Notes: a model not told the origin generated them from the letters alone. A stretch of DNA of 18,059 nucleotides from CBDHDN01 sp965261585 (GCA_965261585.1 CBDHDN010000018.1:1-18059), one strand, 5' to 3'. Counted from the stretch's first letter, positions 7,799-15,747 are shown. Program-made: numbers and translations.

Positions 7799-10582
7799 AT
7801 GCTGACCCTCGGCCCGCTCGGCTTTGCCGCCCCCTGGCTGCTGACCGCGTTGACGGTGCTGCCGGTGCTCTGGTGGCTGCTGCGGGCGATGCCGCCGTCG
7901 CCGCGGCTGGTGCCGTTCCCGGCGATCCGCTTGTTGTTCGACCTCGAGCAGACCGAGGAGACGCCGCATCGAACGCCCTGGTGGCTGTTGGCGTTGCGCC
8001 TGGTCTTGGCGGCCCTGGTCATCCTCGGCCTCGCCCAGCCGCTGCTGAACCCGGGTGCCCAACTGCGCGGCAGTGGGCCGCTGCTGCTCGTCATCGACGA
8101 CGACTGGGCGGCGGCGAAGAATTGGCCGGCGCGCCAGGCCGCCCTGAACCGCCTGATCACTCAGGCCAACCGCGACGGCAAGCCGGTGATGGTCCTGACG
8201 ACGGCGCCGGCCGCCAATGGCGAGCCGATCGTGCCGAGCAAGCTGGTCCGTGCCGCCGACGCCCGCCGCCTGGTGCAGGGCCTGGAGCCCAAGCCCTGGC
8301 CGGCCGACCGGGCCGCCGCCGGCGCTGCCCTGGCGACGACGGCGCTGAGCGGCTCCGCCAACGTCGTCTGGCTCGCCAACGGCCTCGACGACGGCCAGGT
8401 GACGGCGCTGGCCGAGCAGCTGCAGCCGTTGGGCTCGCTGCGGATCATGACCGACCCGGACGATCGGCTGCCCACCCTGCTGCTGCCGCCCGAGGCGGAG
8501 CCGACGGCCCTGATCGCCCGCGGCGTCCGGCCGGTCAGCGGCGGCGCGGCCGTCGCCACGGTCGTTGCCACGGCGGAGGATGGCCGACAACTCGCGCAGC
8601 AGACCCTGCGCTTCGCCGAGGGCGAGAGCACGGCCATCGCCCGCATTGCGCTGCCCAGCGAGCTGCGCAATCGGGTCGCTCGCCTGCAGCTCGCCGGCGA
8701 GTCCTCCATCGGCGCCACGGTGCTGCTGGACGAGCGGTTCCGGCGCCGCCCGGTCGGCATCATCTCTGGCGACACGCTCGATCTGGATCAGCCGCTGCTC
8801 GGCGACCTCTATTATCTGGACCGCGCGCTGGCGCCGTTCGCCGAGGTCCGGCGCGGCGCCCTCGCCGATCTGCTGACCCGTCAGCTCGCCGTCCTCGTAT
8901 TGGCCGACATCGGCACGCTGACGCCCGATGAGTCGGCGCCGCTGACCCGCTGGCTCGAGGCCGGCGGCGTCCTCGTGCGGTTCGCCGGGCCGCGCCTCGC
9001 CGAAGGCGGGGACACGTTGCTGCCGGTGACGCTGCGCCGTGGCGGCCGCGCCTTCGGCGGCGTCATGACCTGGGGCAACCCGGCCCGCCTGGCCGCGTTC
9101 GACGAGGCGGGTCCGTTCGCCGGCCTCGCCATCCCGGACGACGTCATCGTCACGAAGCAGGTGCTGGCCGAGCCGACGCCGGACCTGGGCAGCCGCACCT
9201 GGGCGCGCCTCAGCGACGGCACGCCCCTGGTCACCGCGGAGCGCCGCGACAATGGCTGGTTGATCCTCGTCCACACGACGGCCAACGCAGCCTGGTCCAA
9301 CTTGGCGTTGTCCGGCCTTTACGTCGACATGCTGCGTCGCTTCGTCGCCCTCAGCCAAGGCGTGGCGGCCGCCGACGGCTCGCTCCCGCTGCCGCCGCTG
9401 ACGACGCTGGACGCCTTCGCCGTCGCCGGCGAGCCGCCGGCCCTGGCCGCGCCGATACCGGCCGGCGGTTTCGCCGAGGCCCGGGTCACGCCGCGCACGC
9501 CGCCGGGCTTCTATGGCAGCGACATCGCGCGCCGGGCGTTGAACCTGACCGCGGCCCTCGACACGATCGCGGGGCTGCCGCCGCTGCCCGCCGGCGTCTC
9601 CCGGACCACCTTCGGCACCGACACCCAGGTCGACCTCAAGCCCTGGCTGTTGCTGGCGGCGCTGGCGCTGCTGCTCGGCGATTTCGTCCTGGCGCTGGCC
9701 CTGCGCGGGCTGCTGCCCGGTATCGGGCAGCGCCGGATGCGCCCGCGCGGCGACGCCACGGCGACGGCGATCGCATTCGTCGTGCTCGGAGCCGGTGCGC
9801 TTCTCGTGACCGATGCGCGCGCCCAGAGCACCGACGAGCTGGTGCGCCGCAGCGCCGCCGGCGACGACGCCGTGGCGATCGCGGCGACCACCTCGACGCG
9901 TCTGGCCTATGTGCTGACCGGCGACCAGGACGTCGACACGGTCAGTGCCGCCGGCCTGACCGGGCTCAGCGAGATCCTGCGCCGCCGTACGTCGGTCGAA
10001 CCGGGCGATCCGGTCGGCGTCGACGTCAAGACCACCGAACTGGCGTTCTTCCCGCTGCTCTACTGGCCGATAACGGCCGATCAGCCGGCCCTGTCGAACG
10101 ACGTCCGCCAGCGCCTCAACAGCTACATGCGCCAAGGCGGCACGATCCTGTTCGATACGCGCGATCAGCAGGTCGCCGGCATCGGCGGCGTCGGGCCGGG
10201 GACACTGAAGCTGCGCGAGCTGGTCGCCGGTCTGGACGTGCCGCCGCTGGTTCCCGTGCCGCCCGATCACGTGCTGACGAAGTCGTTCTATCTGCTGCAG
10301 GATTTCCCGGGCCGCTGGACCGGCGGCAATCTGTGGGTGCAGCAGCCCGACAGCCGCGTCAATGACGGCGTCTCACCGTTCATCGTCGGCGCCAATGACT
10401 GGGCCGCCGCCTGGGCCAACGACGAGTTCGGCCGGCCGATGTTCCCGGTTGTGCCCGGCGGCGAGCGCCAGCGCGAGATGGCCATTCGGTTCGGCGTCAA
10501 CCTGGTGATGTACGCCCTGACCGGCAACTACAAGGCCGATCAGGTCCACGTCCCGGCGATCCTGGAGCGCCTCGGCCAATGA
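7799..10582 (+). CDS. DUF4159 domain membrane protein with BatA-type N-terminus
   Basis: 927-aa inner-membrane protein. Residues 1-85 form the BatA (aerotolerance-type) N-terminal module with two hydrophobic helices, LLTALTVLPVLWWLLRAM and WWLLALRLVLAALVILGLA. Next is a VWA-like part whose MIDAS is degenerate (VIDDDWAAAKNW). A region resembling an amidotransferase/ThuA-like fold covers about 300-530. Another transmembrane helix lies at about 615-640. A signal-like segment at about 655-678 ends in TDARAQS. The C-terminal DUF4159 domain occupies about 690-927 (LAFFPLLYWPIT, GGTILFDTRD, VLTKSFYLL, FPVVPGGERQREMAIRFGVN). The last two hydrophobic segments should place DUF4159 in or out of the periplasm as a unit. 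Its ATG follows the DUF58 stop by 4 nt, and its stop overlaps the next start in ATGA. The precise role in the MoxR system is unknown. Confidence 0.9.
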   Translation: MLTLGPLGFAAPWLLTALTVLPVLWWLLRAMPPSPRLVPFPAIRLLFDLEQTEETPHRTPWWLLALRLVLAALVILGLAQPLLNPGAQLRGSGPLLLVIDDDWAAAKNWPARQAALNRLITQANRDGKPVMVLTTAPAANGEPIVPSKLVRAADARRLVQGLEPKPWPADRAAAGAALATTALSGSANVVWLANGLDDGQVTALAEQLQPLGSLRIMTDPDDRLPTLLLPPEAEPTALIARGVRPVSGGAAVATVVATAEDGRQLAQQTLRFAEGESTAIARIALPSELRNRVARLQLAGESSIGATVLLDERFRRRPVGIISGDTLDLDQPLLGDLYYLDRALAPFAEVRRGALADLLTRQLAVLVLADIGTLTPDESAPLTRWLEAGGVLVRFAGPRLAEGGDTLLPVTLRRGGRAFGGVMTWGNPARLAAFDEAGPFAGLAIPDDVIVTKQVLAEPTPDLGSRTWARLSDGTPLVTAERRDNGWLILVHTTANAAWSNLALSGLYVDMLRRFVALSQGVAAADGSLPLPPLTTLDAFAVAGEPPALAAPIPAGGFAEARVTPRTPPGFYGSDIARRALNLTAALDTIAGLPPLPAGVSRTTFGTDTQVDLKPWLLLAALALLLGDFVLALALRGLLPGIGQRRMRPRGDATATAIAFVVLGAGALLVTDARAQSTDELVRRSAAGDDAVAIAATTSTRLAYVLTGDQDVDTVSAAGLTGLSEILRRRTSVEPGDPVGVDVKTTELAFFPLLYWPITADQPALSNDVRQRLNSYMRQGGTILFDTRDQQVAGIGGVGPGTLKLRELVAGLDVPPLVPVPPDHVLTKSFYLLQDFPGRWTGGNLWVQQPDSRVNDGVSPFIVGANDWAAAWANDEFGRPMFPVVPGGERQREMAIRFGVNLVMYALTGNYKADQVHVPAILERLGQ

Positions 10583-12672
10583 ATACGGTTTCACTCGGCT
10601 GGAGTCCGCTCGTGCCCGCGGCCGTGCTGCACGGCCTGGTCGCGCTCAGCGCCGCCGTCCTGGCCGTCGGCCTGGTCCGCCAGGCGCCCGGCCTGGGTTG
10701 GCGCATGCTCGCCGCCGTCGCTCAGCTCGTGGCGCTGGCCAACCCGGCGCTCGTGCTGGAAGAGCGCGAGCCGCTCAGCGACATCGCCGTCGCCGTCGTC
10801 GATGAGACGGCCAGCCAGGACATCGGCGAGCGCCGGGCCCGCACCGCGGCGGCCATCGAGGCGATTCGCGAGCGCCTCGGCGAGGCGCGCGACGTGGAGC
10901 TGCGGGTCGTCAGGGTCGGGCCCGGCGGCGGCGCTGGTGGGCCGGTTGACGGTACCCGGCTGTTCACGGCGCTCGAACGGGCCATGGCCGACATACCGCG
11001 GCGCCGCTTTGCCGGCGCGTTCATGTTGACCGACGGCCAGGTCCATGACCTGCCGGAGGCGGCGCGGGCGTTCGATCTGGGCGGCCCGCTGCACGTGATG
11101 CTCTCCGGCGACCGCGACGAGGGCGACCGCCGGCTGTCGGTCGTTCGGGCACCGACGTTCGGCATCGTCGGCCAGTCGGCGCGGCTGACGATCCGCGTCG
11201 CCGACCCGCCCGGCGCCGGCATCCGCCAGGCGCGCCTGACCCTGCGGCGCGACGGCGCCGACCCCGGCCGGACTCTGCTGGCCCCGGTCGGCACCGACCA
11301 CACGATCAATCTGATCATCGACCGCGGTGGCCCCAGCGTCTACGAGCTGACCGTCGAGGACGGGCCGCGCGAACTGACGCGCGCCAACAACCGTACCGTC
11401 ATCGTTGTCAACGGCGTGCGCGATCGTCTGCGCGTGCTGCTGGTCTCGGGCGAGCCCCATCCGGGCGAACGCACCTGGCGCAACCTGTTGAAGGCCGACC
11501 CGTCGGTCGACCTGGTCCATTTCACGATCCTGCGGCCGCCGGAAAAGCAGGACGGCACGCCGGTGCGCGAGCTCAGCCTGATCGCCTTCCCGATCCGCGA
11601 GCTGTTCGAGATCAACCTGCACGACTTCGACCTCGTTATCTTCGACCGCTATCAGCGGCGCGGCGTGCTGCCGAAGCTCTACCTCGGCAATATCGCCAGC
11701 TACGTCGCCGCCGGCGGGGCGCTGCTCGAGGCGGCGGGTCCCAACTTCGCCTCGGCGCGCAGCCTGTACCGCACGCCGCTGGCCAGCGTCCTGCCGGCCG
11801 AACCGACGGGCACAGTGTTCGAGGAAAGCTTCCGCGCCCGCGTCACCGACGCCGGACGGCGCCATCCCGTGACCGCCTCCCTGCCCGACGCCGGCAGCGA
11901 CACGCCGTCCTGGGGCCGCTGGTTCCGCCATATCGAGGCCGAGCCCCGCTCCGGCACCGTCATCATGGACGGCGCCCGCGACCGGCCGCTGTTGGTGCTC
12001 GACCGGGTCGGCGAGGGCCGCGTCGCCCAGCTGATGAGCGACCACATCTGGTTATGGGCGCGCGGCTATGAGGGCGGCGGGCCGCACGCCGAGTTGCTGC
12101 GCCGGCTGTCCCACTGGCTGATGAAGGAGCCGGAGCTCGAGGAGGACAGCCTGCGGGCCGAGCTCCGCGGCGACCAGCTGACGATCACCCGGCGCAGCCT
12201 CGAGGCCGACGAGCGCGCCGTCACCGTCACGTTCCCGTCCGGCCGCACGGCCGACGTCGTCCTGGAGGAGGTCGGTCAGGGCCGCGCGGTCGGCACGCTG
12301 CCGGTCGACGAGGCCGGCCTGTACAGTCTGGGCGATGGCGAACGCACGACCCTGGCCGCCGTCGGCGCACTCAATCCGCGCGAGTTCAGCGACGTCAGGA
12401 CGACGCCGGCGCACCTGGTGCCGTTCGCGGCGGCGAGCGGCGGCGGCGTTGCATGGCTCGCCGACAACACGAGGCCCGACATCCGGCTGCTGGCGCCCGA
12501 GCGCACGATGTTCGGCGCCGCCGCGGGCGGCAGCCGGCCGTGGTTCGGCCTGCAGCGCAACGGCGACTTCACGGTCACCGGCGTCTCGGAGCTGCCGCTT
12601 TGGCCGGCCGTCGTGATCCTGCTGCTCGGCCTCGGCGGCCTCCTGCTCGCCTGGCGCCGCGAGGGTCGTTAG
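10579..12672 (+). CDS. Membrane protein with VWA-like and glutamine amidotransferase-like domains
   Basis: 697 aa, last gene of the MoxR operon, with ATGA overlap to the gene before. Two N-terminal helices (about residues 10-30 and 36-58) anchor it. A VWA-like domain has a MIDAS variant D75-E-T77-A-S79 and T151-D-G153. A beta-sandwich-like stretch covers about 190-280. A class I amidotransferase-like region lies at about 287-500 (RVLLVSGEPHPGERTWRNLL, FDLVIFDRYQ, YVAAGGALLEAAG), without the catalytic Cys-His pattern of a true amidotransferase. A final transmembrane helix at about 672-692 ends in WRREGR. The topology resembles BatA/BatB-like partners of MoxR with a large periplasmic part. The gene ends 4 nt inside a convergent minus-strand frame. 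The domain calls are by pattern only. Confidence 0.85.
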   Translation: MNTVSLGWSPLVPAAVLHGLVALSAAVLAVGLVRQAPGLGWRMLAAVAQLVALANPALVLEEREPLSDIAVAVVDETASQDIGERRARTAAAIEAIRERLGEARDVELRVVRVGPGGGAGGPVDGTRLFTALERAMADIPRRRFAGAFMLTDGQVHDLPEAARAFDLGGPLHVMLSGDRDEGDRRLSVVRAPTFGIVGQSARLTIRVADPPGAGIRQARLTLRRDGADPGRTLLAPVGTDHTINLIIDRGGPSVYELTVEDGPRELTRANNRTVIVVNGVRDRLRVLLVSGEPHPGERTWRNLLKADPSVDLVHFTILRPPEKQDGTPVRELSLIAFPIRELFEINLHDFDLVIFDRYQRRGVLPKLYLGNIASYVAAGGALLEAAGPNFASARSLYRTPLASVLPAEPTGTVFEESFRARVTDAGRRHPVTASLPDAGSDTPSWGRWFRHIEAEPRSGTVIMDGARDRPLLVLDRVGEGRVAQLMSDHIWLWARGYEGGGPHAELLRRLSHWLMKEPELEEDSLRAELRGDQLTITRRSLEADERAVTVTFPSGRTADVVLEEVGQGRAVGTLPVDEAGLYSLGDGERTTLAAVGALNPREFSDVRTTPAHLVPFAAASGGGVAWLADNTRPDIRLLAPERTMFGAAAGGSRPWFGLQRNGDFTVTGVSELPLWPAVVILLLGLGGLLLAWRREGR

Positions 12673-13709
12673 GGCTCTGATCCCGACGCTTGGTACCCCA
12701 AGCGTCGGGACTGGCCTGAACGCCAAGCTTGAAGGCCTACGGCACCGAGACCAAACACGAGCGCCAGGGCCAAGACGAAGGTGCCGACGACTGGAATAAG
12801 CCCGACAACGGCCAAGAAGAGAAGTCCAGCGGCGAGCGCGGCCACTCGAGCCCAGAATGAGATGTCGGCATCCCGACCGACAAGTCGTGCAAAAACGCGG
12901 CCCAGGGTGCCAGCAGCGACAAGAAAGCCCAACAAGAGCGCTACTACGAACAACGCCGCAAGGACGATTGTGATGGGAATCCCAATGACCGTGATCCCGA
13001 TCAGAAACATCGCAATTGGACCAACGGCGAGGAGCGCAAGGCCTACGCCGAGTGTCCCCCATGGGCGGTTTAGCCTTCTCAGCGCTGCCGTAAACGAATT
13101 CGGAAAGAGGAGAGTTTGCAGTGAGCCAAGTAAAAACAGCCCGACGAAAAAGGCCAATCCAAGCGCACTACCAACGGCGAACATGCGGTCGGCCATTTAT
13201 TCTTGGACCATCGGAGCGAATGAAGATAGTGTCTCTCAGGATTTCAGCGCCCGGCTCTATTTCGGCTTCGTCTATACTGTGGATAATTAAATCTCCGCTG
13301 ATATGAGCCGATGATGAGATGGATATTGCCTCGCCAGCCAGGTCGGCGTCACCGGCAATCCTGCCCGAGACGGTTATTGTCCGCCCGCGCGCCGTCAGGT
13401 CCCTACCGATCGAGCCGCCGACTCTAATCCGTTCACCGGCAACCCCTCCACGGTGATCGTCCGGCCCGCTGCTAGTATGTCGCCCACAACAAGGCCCGCT
13501 ATTACCACGTTTTCGCCAAACGAAACGACATCTCCCTCAACCTGTGCATCGACGGATATGCTCCGTCCCGCCACAAAGATGTTGTCATCGAACTGTCCGT
13601 GCTTATTCACTACCTCTGCAAAGTCTTGGGCGGAGGGTTGTGAATACGGGAGCAGGACCACTAGGCCCATCAGAATTGGCAATAGGTAGGTCCGTAGTTC
13701 GGTCATCAT
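12669..13709 (-). pseudogene. Bactofilin-like beta-helix membrane protein, frameshifted
   Basis: Remnant of a polymer-forming (bactofilin-like) protein of about 346 aa. The 5' part starts at ATG 13709 (GGAG 5 nt upstream) with a signal peptide (LLPILMGLVVLLPYSQPSAQ). Beta-helix repeats with the pattern 'V.GDVVSFGENVVI.G.VVGDILAAGRTITVEG' follow. Near 13443-13446 one G is missing from a G-run and the frame stops at 13395. The same repeats continue in the shifted frame (GERIRVGGSIGRDL, GDADLAGEAISISSSAHISG, EAEIEPGAEI). Near 13196-13199 an extra A returns it to the original frame, where the C-terminal domain with about four helices (GITVIGIPITIVLAALFVV, FLVAAGTLGRVF) runs to the stop at 12669. 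The 175-codon membrane frame from ATG 13196 has no ribosome binding site of its own. The gene follows the cyclase by 23 nt, so the two were probably co-transcribed. Confidence 0.75.
12681..12710. terminator. Perfect palindrome, possible terminator of the MoxR operon
   Basis: Arms TCCCGACGCTTGG (12681-12693) and CCAAGCGTCGGGA (12698-12710) are perfectly complementary, with a TACC loop. The hairpin starts 8 nt after the stop of the last MoxR-operon gene, the usual place for a terminator, and is GC-rich. It has no T-run downstream on the plus strand (CTGGCCT follows), so Rho-independent termination is uncertain. On the minus strand it encodes the last residues of the converging bactofilin-like gene. 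Confidence 0.5.
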
Positions 13710-13732
13710 ATAGGCTCCAGTGTTGGACGTCC

Positions 13733-14360
13733 CTACGATTCGGGCGTCGGCTCCACCCCAAACAGATTCGATGAGAACGTAAGAGTACGCTCGGCGAGCC
13801 TTCCGAGCGCCGCTAAACCCATGACAAAAACTGACTGACCTCTGGGACTCGCGAGGCGGTCCGCTTCCGACACCAAAAGTTTGTCCGCGAGTGATGCAAC
13901 GATCTTTTGGGCAACTTCATCCTGTACGACCAGAGTGTCGCGCGCTTCTCTGTCATATCGTCCGCCCCAAAGATGGAACCCGCTCTCAACCGAGATCAGA
14001 GACGCAGTAATCCGAATCTGTTCGCCTACCTGGCGGACGCTCCCTCTAGCCGATAGTGTGCATCACGATCAGACCGACCGGTGGCGATATCACCACTCTC
14101 CGCACGACCACTAGAAATAATGCGTAGGTCGGTCTTGGCGGATAACGCTATCACTAGATCCTCTGTGAGACCCTCACTGAAGGCCGTTTGCTCATCACCG
14201 CCGCCAATGCTGCTAAACTGAGCGACGGCCACGGTGGGAACGCCATGTTGTTCGTCGTTTGGCGTCTTGAGGAGCAAAGCAACAAATGCTCCGCCCCCCA
14301 CAAATAGGATCAGGATTGTGCTAACTGTAGTCCGGCGCCCATGCCTCGAACGTTTTTTTC
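13733..14360 (-). pseudogene. Class III cyclase gene, 3' part (TM + FlgO/TolB-like domain), IS-disrupted
   Basis: The C-terminal half of the cyclase gene whose 5' half lies at 15775-16326. It encodes a basic linker (SRHGRR), one transmembrane helix (TILILFVGGGAFVALLL) and a FlgO/TolB-like sensory domain: PTVAVAQFSSIGGG, FSEGLTEDLVIALSAKTDL, then RQVGEQIRITASLISVESG and FHLWGGRYDREARDTLVVQD. Such domains often follow the cyclase domain in proteobacterial adenylate/guanylate cyclases. A one-base deletion at about 14037-14046 stops the frame after LEGASAR. Adding one base gives LEGSVRQVGE and an open frame to the stop at 13733. The TPR region seen in many relatives is absent. Confidence 0.75.
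14347..14360. repeat. Direct repeat, left target-site duplication
   Basis: CGAACGTTTTTTTC immediately precedes the TG end of the insertion sequence and is identical to 15775-15788. Keeping one copy and removing the element restores the cyclase reading frame. Confidence 0.75.
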
Positions 14361-14388
14361 TGAGTCGGACCCGATTTCCTTGGACACA
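14361..14388. repeat. Left terminal inverted repeat of the IS
   Basis: It starts TGAGTCGGACCCG and contains TTCCTTGGACACA, which pairs with the right end. The match between the ends is about 21 of 28 positions when one gap is allowed. Confidence 0.7.
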
Positions 14389-14415
14389 GAATTGGCTTAA
14401 TCGAAGTGTCCAAGG
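14378..14415 (+). promoter_or_regulatory. Hairpin over the orfA ribosome binding site
   Basis: CCTTGGACAC (14378-14387) and GTGTCCAAGG (14406-14415) are perfect inverted complements, extendable to 11 bp, around an 18-nt loop. The right arm covers the AAGGA at 14412-14416 that serves the orfA ATG at 14427. RNA entering from outside the element would therefore hide the ribosome binding site, a known protection strategy of insertion sequences such as IS10 and IS50. This is inferred from the fold only. Confidence 0.5.
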
Positions 14416-14426
14416 ATGACCGGAAC

Positions 14427-14930
14427 ATGACCGATAATTTTGAGAAGAAAGTTGCTGTTGATGGGCCTGTGGTAAATGCGGGCGAGCTTGGCTCGTCCAC
14501 GTTTTCCCCAGGCCAGGCTTTGCCGGCAGGCCCGCTGGGACTTGGCCAGCGATGGACGGTGGCGCGCAAGCGTGAGGTCGTTCTGCGGCTTTTGCGTGAC
14601 GAGCCGGTGCAACTTCTGTCGCGCCAGTTGGGCGTAGAGATCTTCCGGCTCGAGCAGTGGCGTGAGAAAGCGATCGGCGGGATCGACGCCTCGCTCAAGC
14701 AACGCAAGGGCGATCCGGTGCAGGCGGAACTGGATAGCGCCATGAAGCGGATCGGAGAGTTGACCATGCAGGTGGAACTGCTGGAGGCCAAGACGGAGAC
14801 CTTCGGCCCTTTGGGGCGGCGGAGGTCGCGGCGACGAGTGCCGCCACCTCGCCCGGCACGGGTCTGGCCTACGGCCTGCGGCGGGTCTGCACCGCCTGGG
14901 GCATGGCCCGCTCCTCGTTCTACGCCATGA
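14427..14930 (+). CDS. IS3-like transposase OrfA
   Basis: N-terminal transposase protein of the IS, 167 aa from ATG 14427, with AAGGA about 10 nt upstream; GTG 14406 would add 7 residues. A helix-turn-helix DNA-binding domain lies at about residues 40-85 (RWTVARKREVVLRLLRDEPV, LSRQLGVEIFRLEQWREKAI). A helical, leucine-zipper-like segment follows (ELDSAMKRIGELTMQVELLEAK). The conserved part ends near the slippery site at 14807; the Arg/Pro-rich tail to 14930 is only read when ribosomes do not shift. In IS3-type elements OrfA binds the ends and regulates transposition, while the OrfAB fusion is the transposase. Confidence 0.85.
   Translation: MTDNFEKKVAVDGPVVNAGELGSSTFSPGQALPAGPLGLGQRWTVARKREVVLRLLRDEPVQLLSRQLGVEIFRLEQWREKAIGGIDASLKQRKGDPVQAELDSAMKRIGELTMQVELLEAKTETFGPLGRRRSRRRVPPPRPARVWPTACGGSAPPGAWPAPRSTP
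14807..14850 (+). promoter_or_regulatory. Programmed -1 ribosomal frameshift signal (orfA/orfB)
   Basis: In the orfA frame the heptamer reads C_CCT_TTG (14807-14813), a perfect X_XXY_YYZ slippery site. Eight nt later a stem can form from GAGGT (14822-14826) with ACCTC (14846-14850) and GCGGC (14828-14832) with GCCGC (14840-14844), with a 7-nt loop. Slipping back one base moves ribosomes into the open orfB frame (GAAEVAATSAATSPGTGLAY). Spacing and layout match known IS3-family frameshift signals. Confidence 0.75.
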
Positions 14931-15739
14931 CCTCCGGCCAGCACGCCGAGCAGCCGCCGGCAAAGCGTCGGGGACCGAAGCCCGCGATCTCGGACCAGGC
15001 GCTGCTGGTGGCGATCGAAGCCGACCTGGAGGCATCGCCCTGGGAGGGCGAGGGCTACCGCAAGGTCTGGGCTCGGCTTCGGGTCTGTCGCGACATCCGG
15101 GTTGCCCGCAAGCGGGTGCTCCGCCTGATGCGCGAGAACAATCTGCTCTCGCCCCATCGCTGCCGCCGCCGTGGCGGCAATCCCCATGACGGTGAGATCA
15201 TCACTCATGCCCCGAACCTCATGTGGGGCACCGATGGCGTTCGGGTGTTCACGGTGGACGACGGCTGGGGCTGGATCTTCACCGCCGTCGAGCATTGGAA
15301 CGCCGAGTGTGTCGGCTGGCATGTCTGCAAGCGCGGCGACCGCTTCGCCGCCCTGCAGCCGATCTCCATGGGGCTTGCCGGGCTGTATGGCTCGACCGCG
15401 GCCGGCGCGGCTCGGGGGCTGGCCTTGCGGATGGATCACGGCTCCCAGTATCTGTCGGACCACTTCACCAACCAGATCAAGTTCTGGGGCATCCAGCCGT
15501 CCTACGCCTTCGTCGCCGAGCCCCAGACCAACGGCGTCGCCGAGCGGTTCAATCGCACGCTGAAGGAACAGATCATCCATGGTCGCATCTACCGCAACAT
15601 CGCGGAGCTGCGGGACGCCGTCCGCGACTTCGTCGAACTCTACAATGCCCAGTGGATCGTCGAAAAGAACGGCTACCTGAGCCCCGCTCAAGCTCGTCAG
15701 GCGTGGCACGCCGCGATCTCAATCAGGCCCGCCGCGTGA
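14903..15739 (+). CDS. IS3-like transposase OrfB (DDE integrase core)
   Basis: Catalytic part of the transposase. The DDE triad is D111 (MWGTDGV), D178 (RMDHGSQY) and E214 (NGVAERFNRT), with 35 residues between the second D and E, as in the IS3/IS481/retroviral integrase group. An HTH_21-like segment (SPWEGEGYRKVWARLR) precedes it. The first ATG is at 14903, but the frame is open and family-like from about 14810 (AATSAATSPGTG, YGLRRVCTAWGMARSSFYA). The functional product is therefore most likely the OrfAB fusion made by -1 frameshifting at 14807-14813, about 437 aa from 14427 to 15739. The frame has no internal stop and looks functional. Confidence 0.9.
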   Translation: MARSSFYAMTSGQHAEQPPAKRRGPKPAISDQALLVAIEADLEASPWEGEGYRKVWARLRVCRDIRVARKRVLRLMRENNLLSPHRCRRRGGNPHDGEIITHAPNLMWGTDGVRVFTVDDGWGWIFTAVEHWNAECVGWHVCKRGDRFAALQPISMGLAGLYGSTAAGAARGLALRMDHGSQYLSDHFTNQIKFWGIQPSYAFVAEPQTNGVAERFNRTLKEQIIHGRIYRNIAELRDAVRDFVELYNAQWIVEKNGYLSPAQARQAWHAAISIRPAA

Positions 15740-15747
15740 GACAAACT

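Noticed and set aside
7565..10270. Very long minus-strand open frame (about 900 codons) antisense to the DUF4159 gene
   Set aside because: Its composition is Arg/Gln/Gly-rich, typical of antisense frames in high-GC DNA, with no domain pattern. The plus-strand frame has clear domains.
12669..13196. Membrane frame from ATG 13196 as an independent complete gene
   Set aside because: There is no ribosome binding site before 13196, and it matches the C-terminal domain of proteins whose N-terminus lies just upstream in a shifted frame. It was kept as part of the pseudogene.
14380..14401. Internal IS promoter TTGGAC ... CTTAAT upstream of orfA
   Set aside because: The spacer of about 10 nt is far too short for a sigma70 promoter.
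14321..15709. Minus-strand open frame of about 460 codons across the insertion sequence
   Set aside because: Antisense to the transposase. Only its last codons match the cyclase, so it is not a gene of its own.
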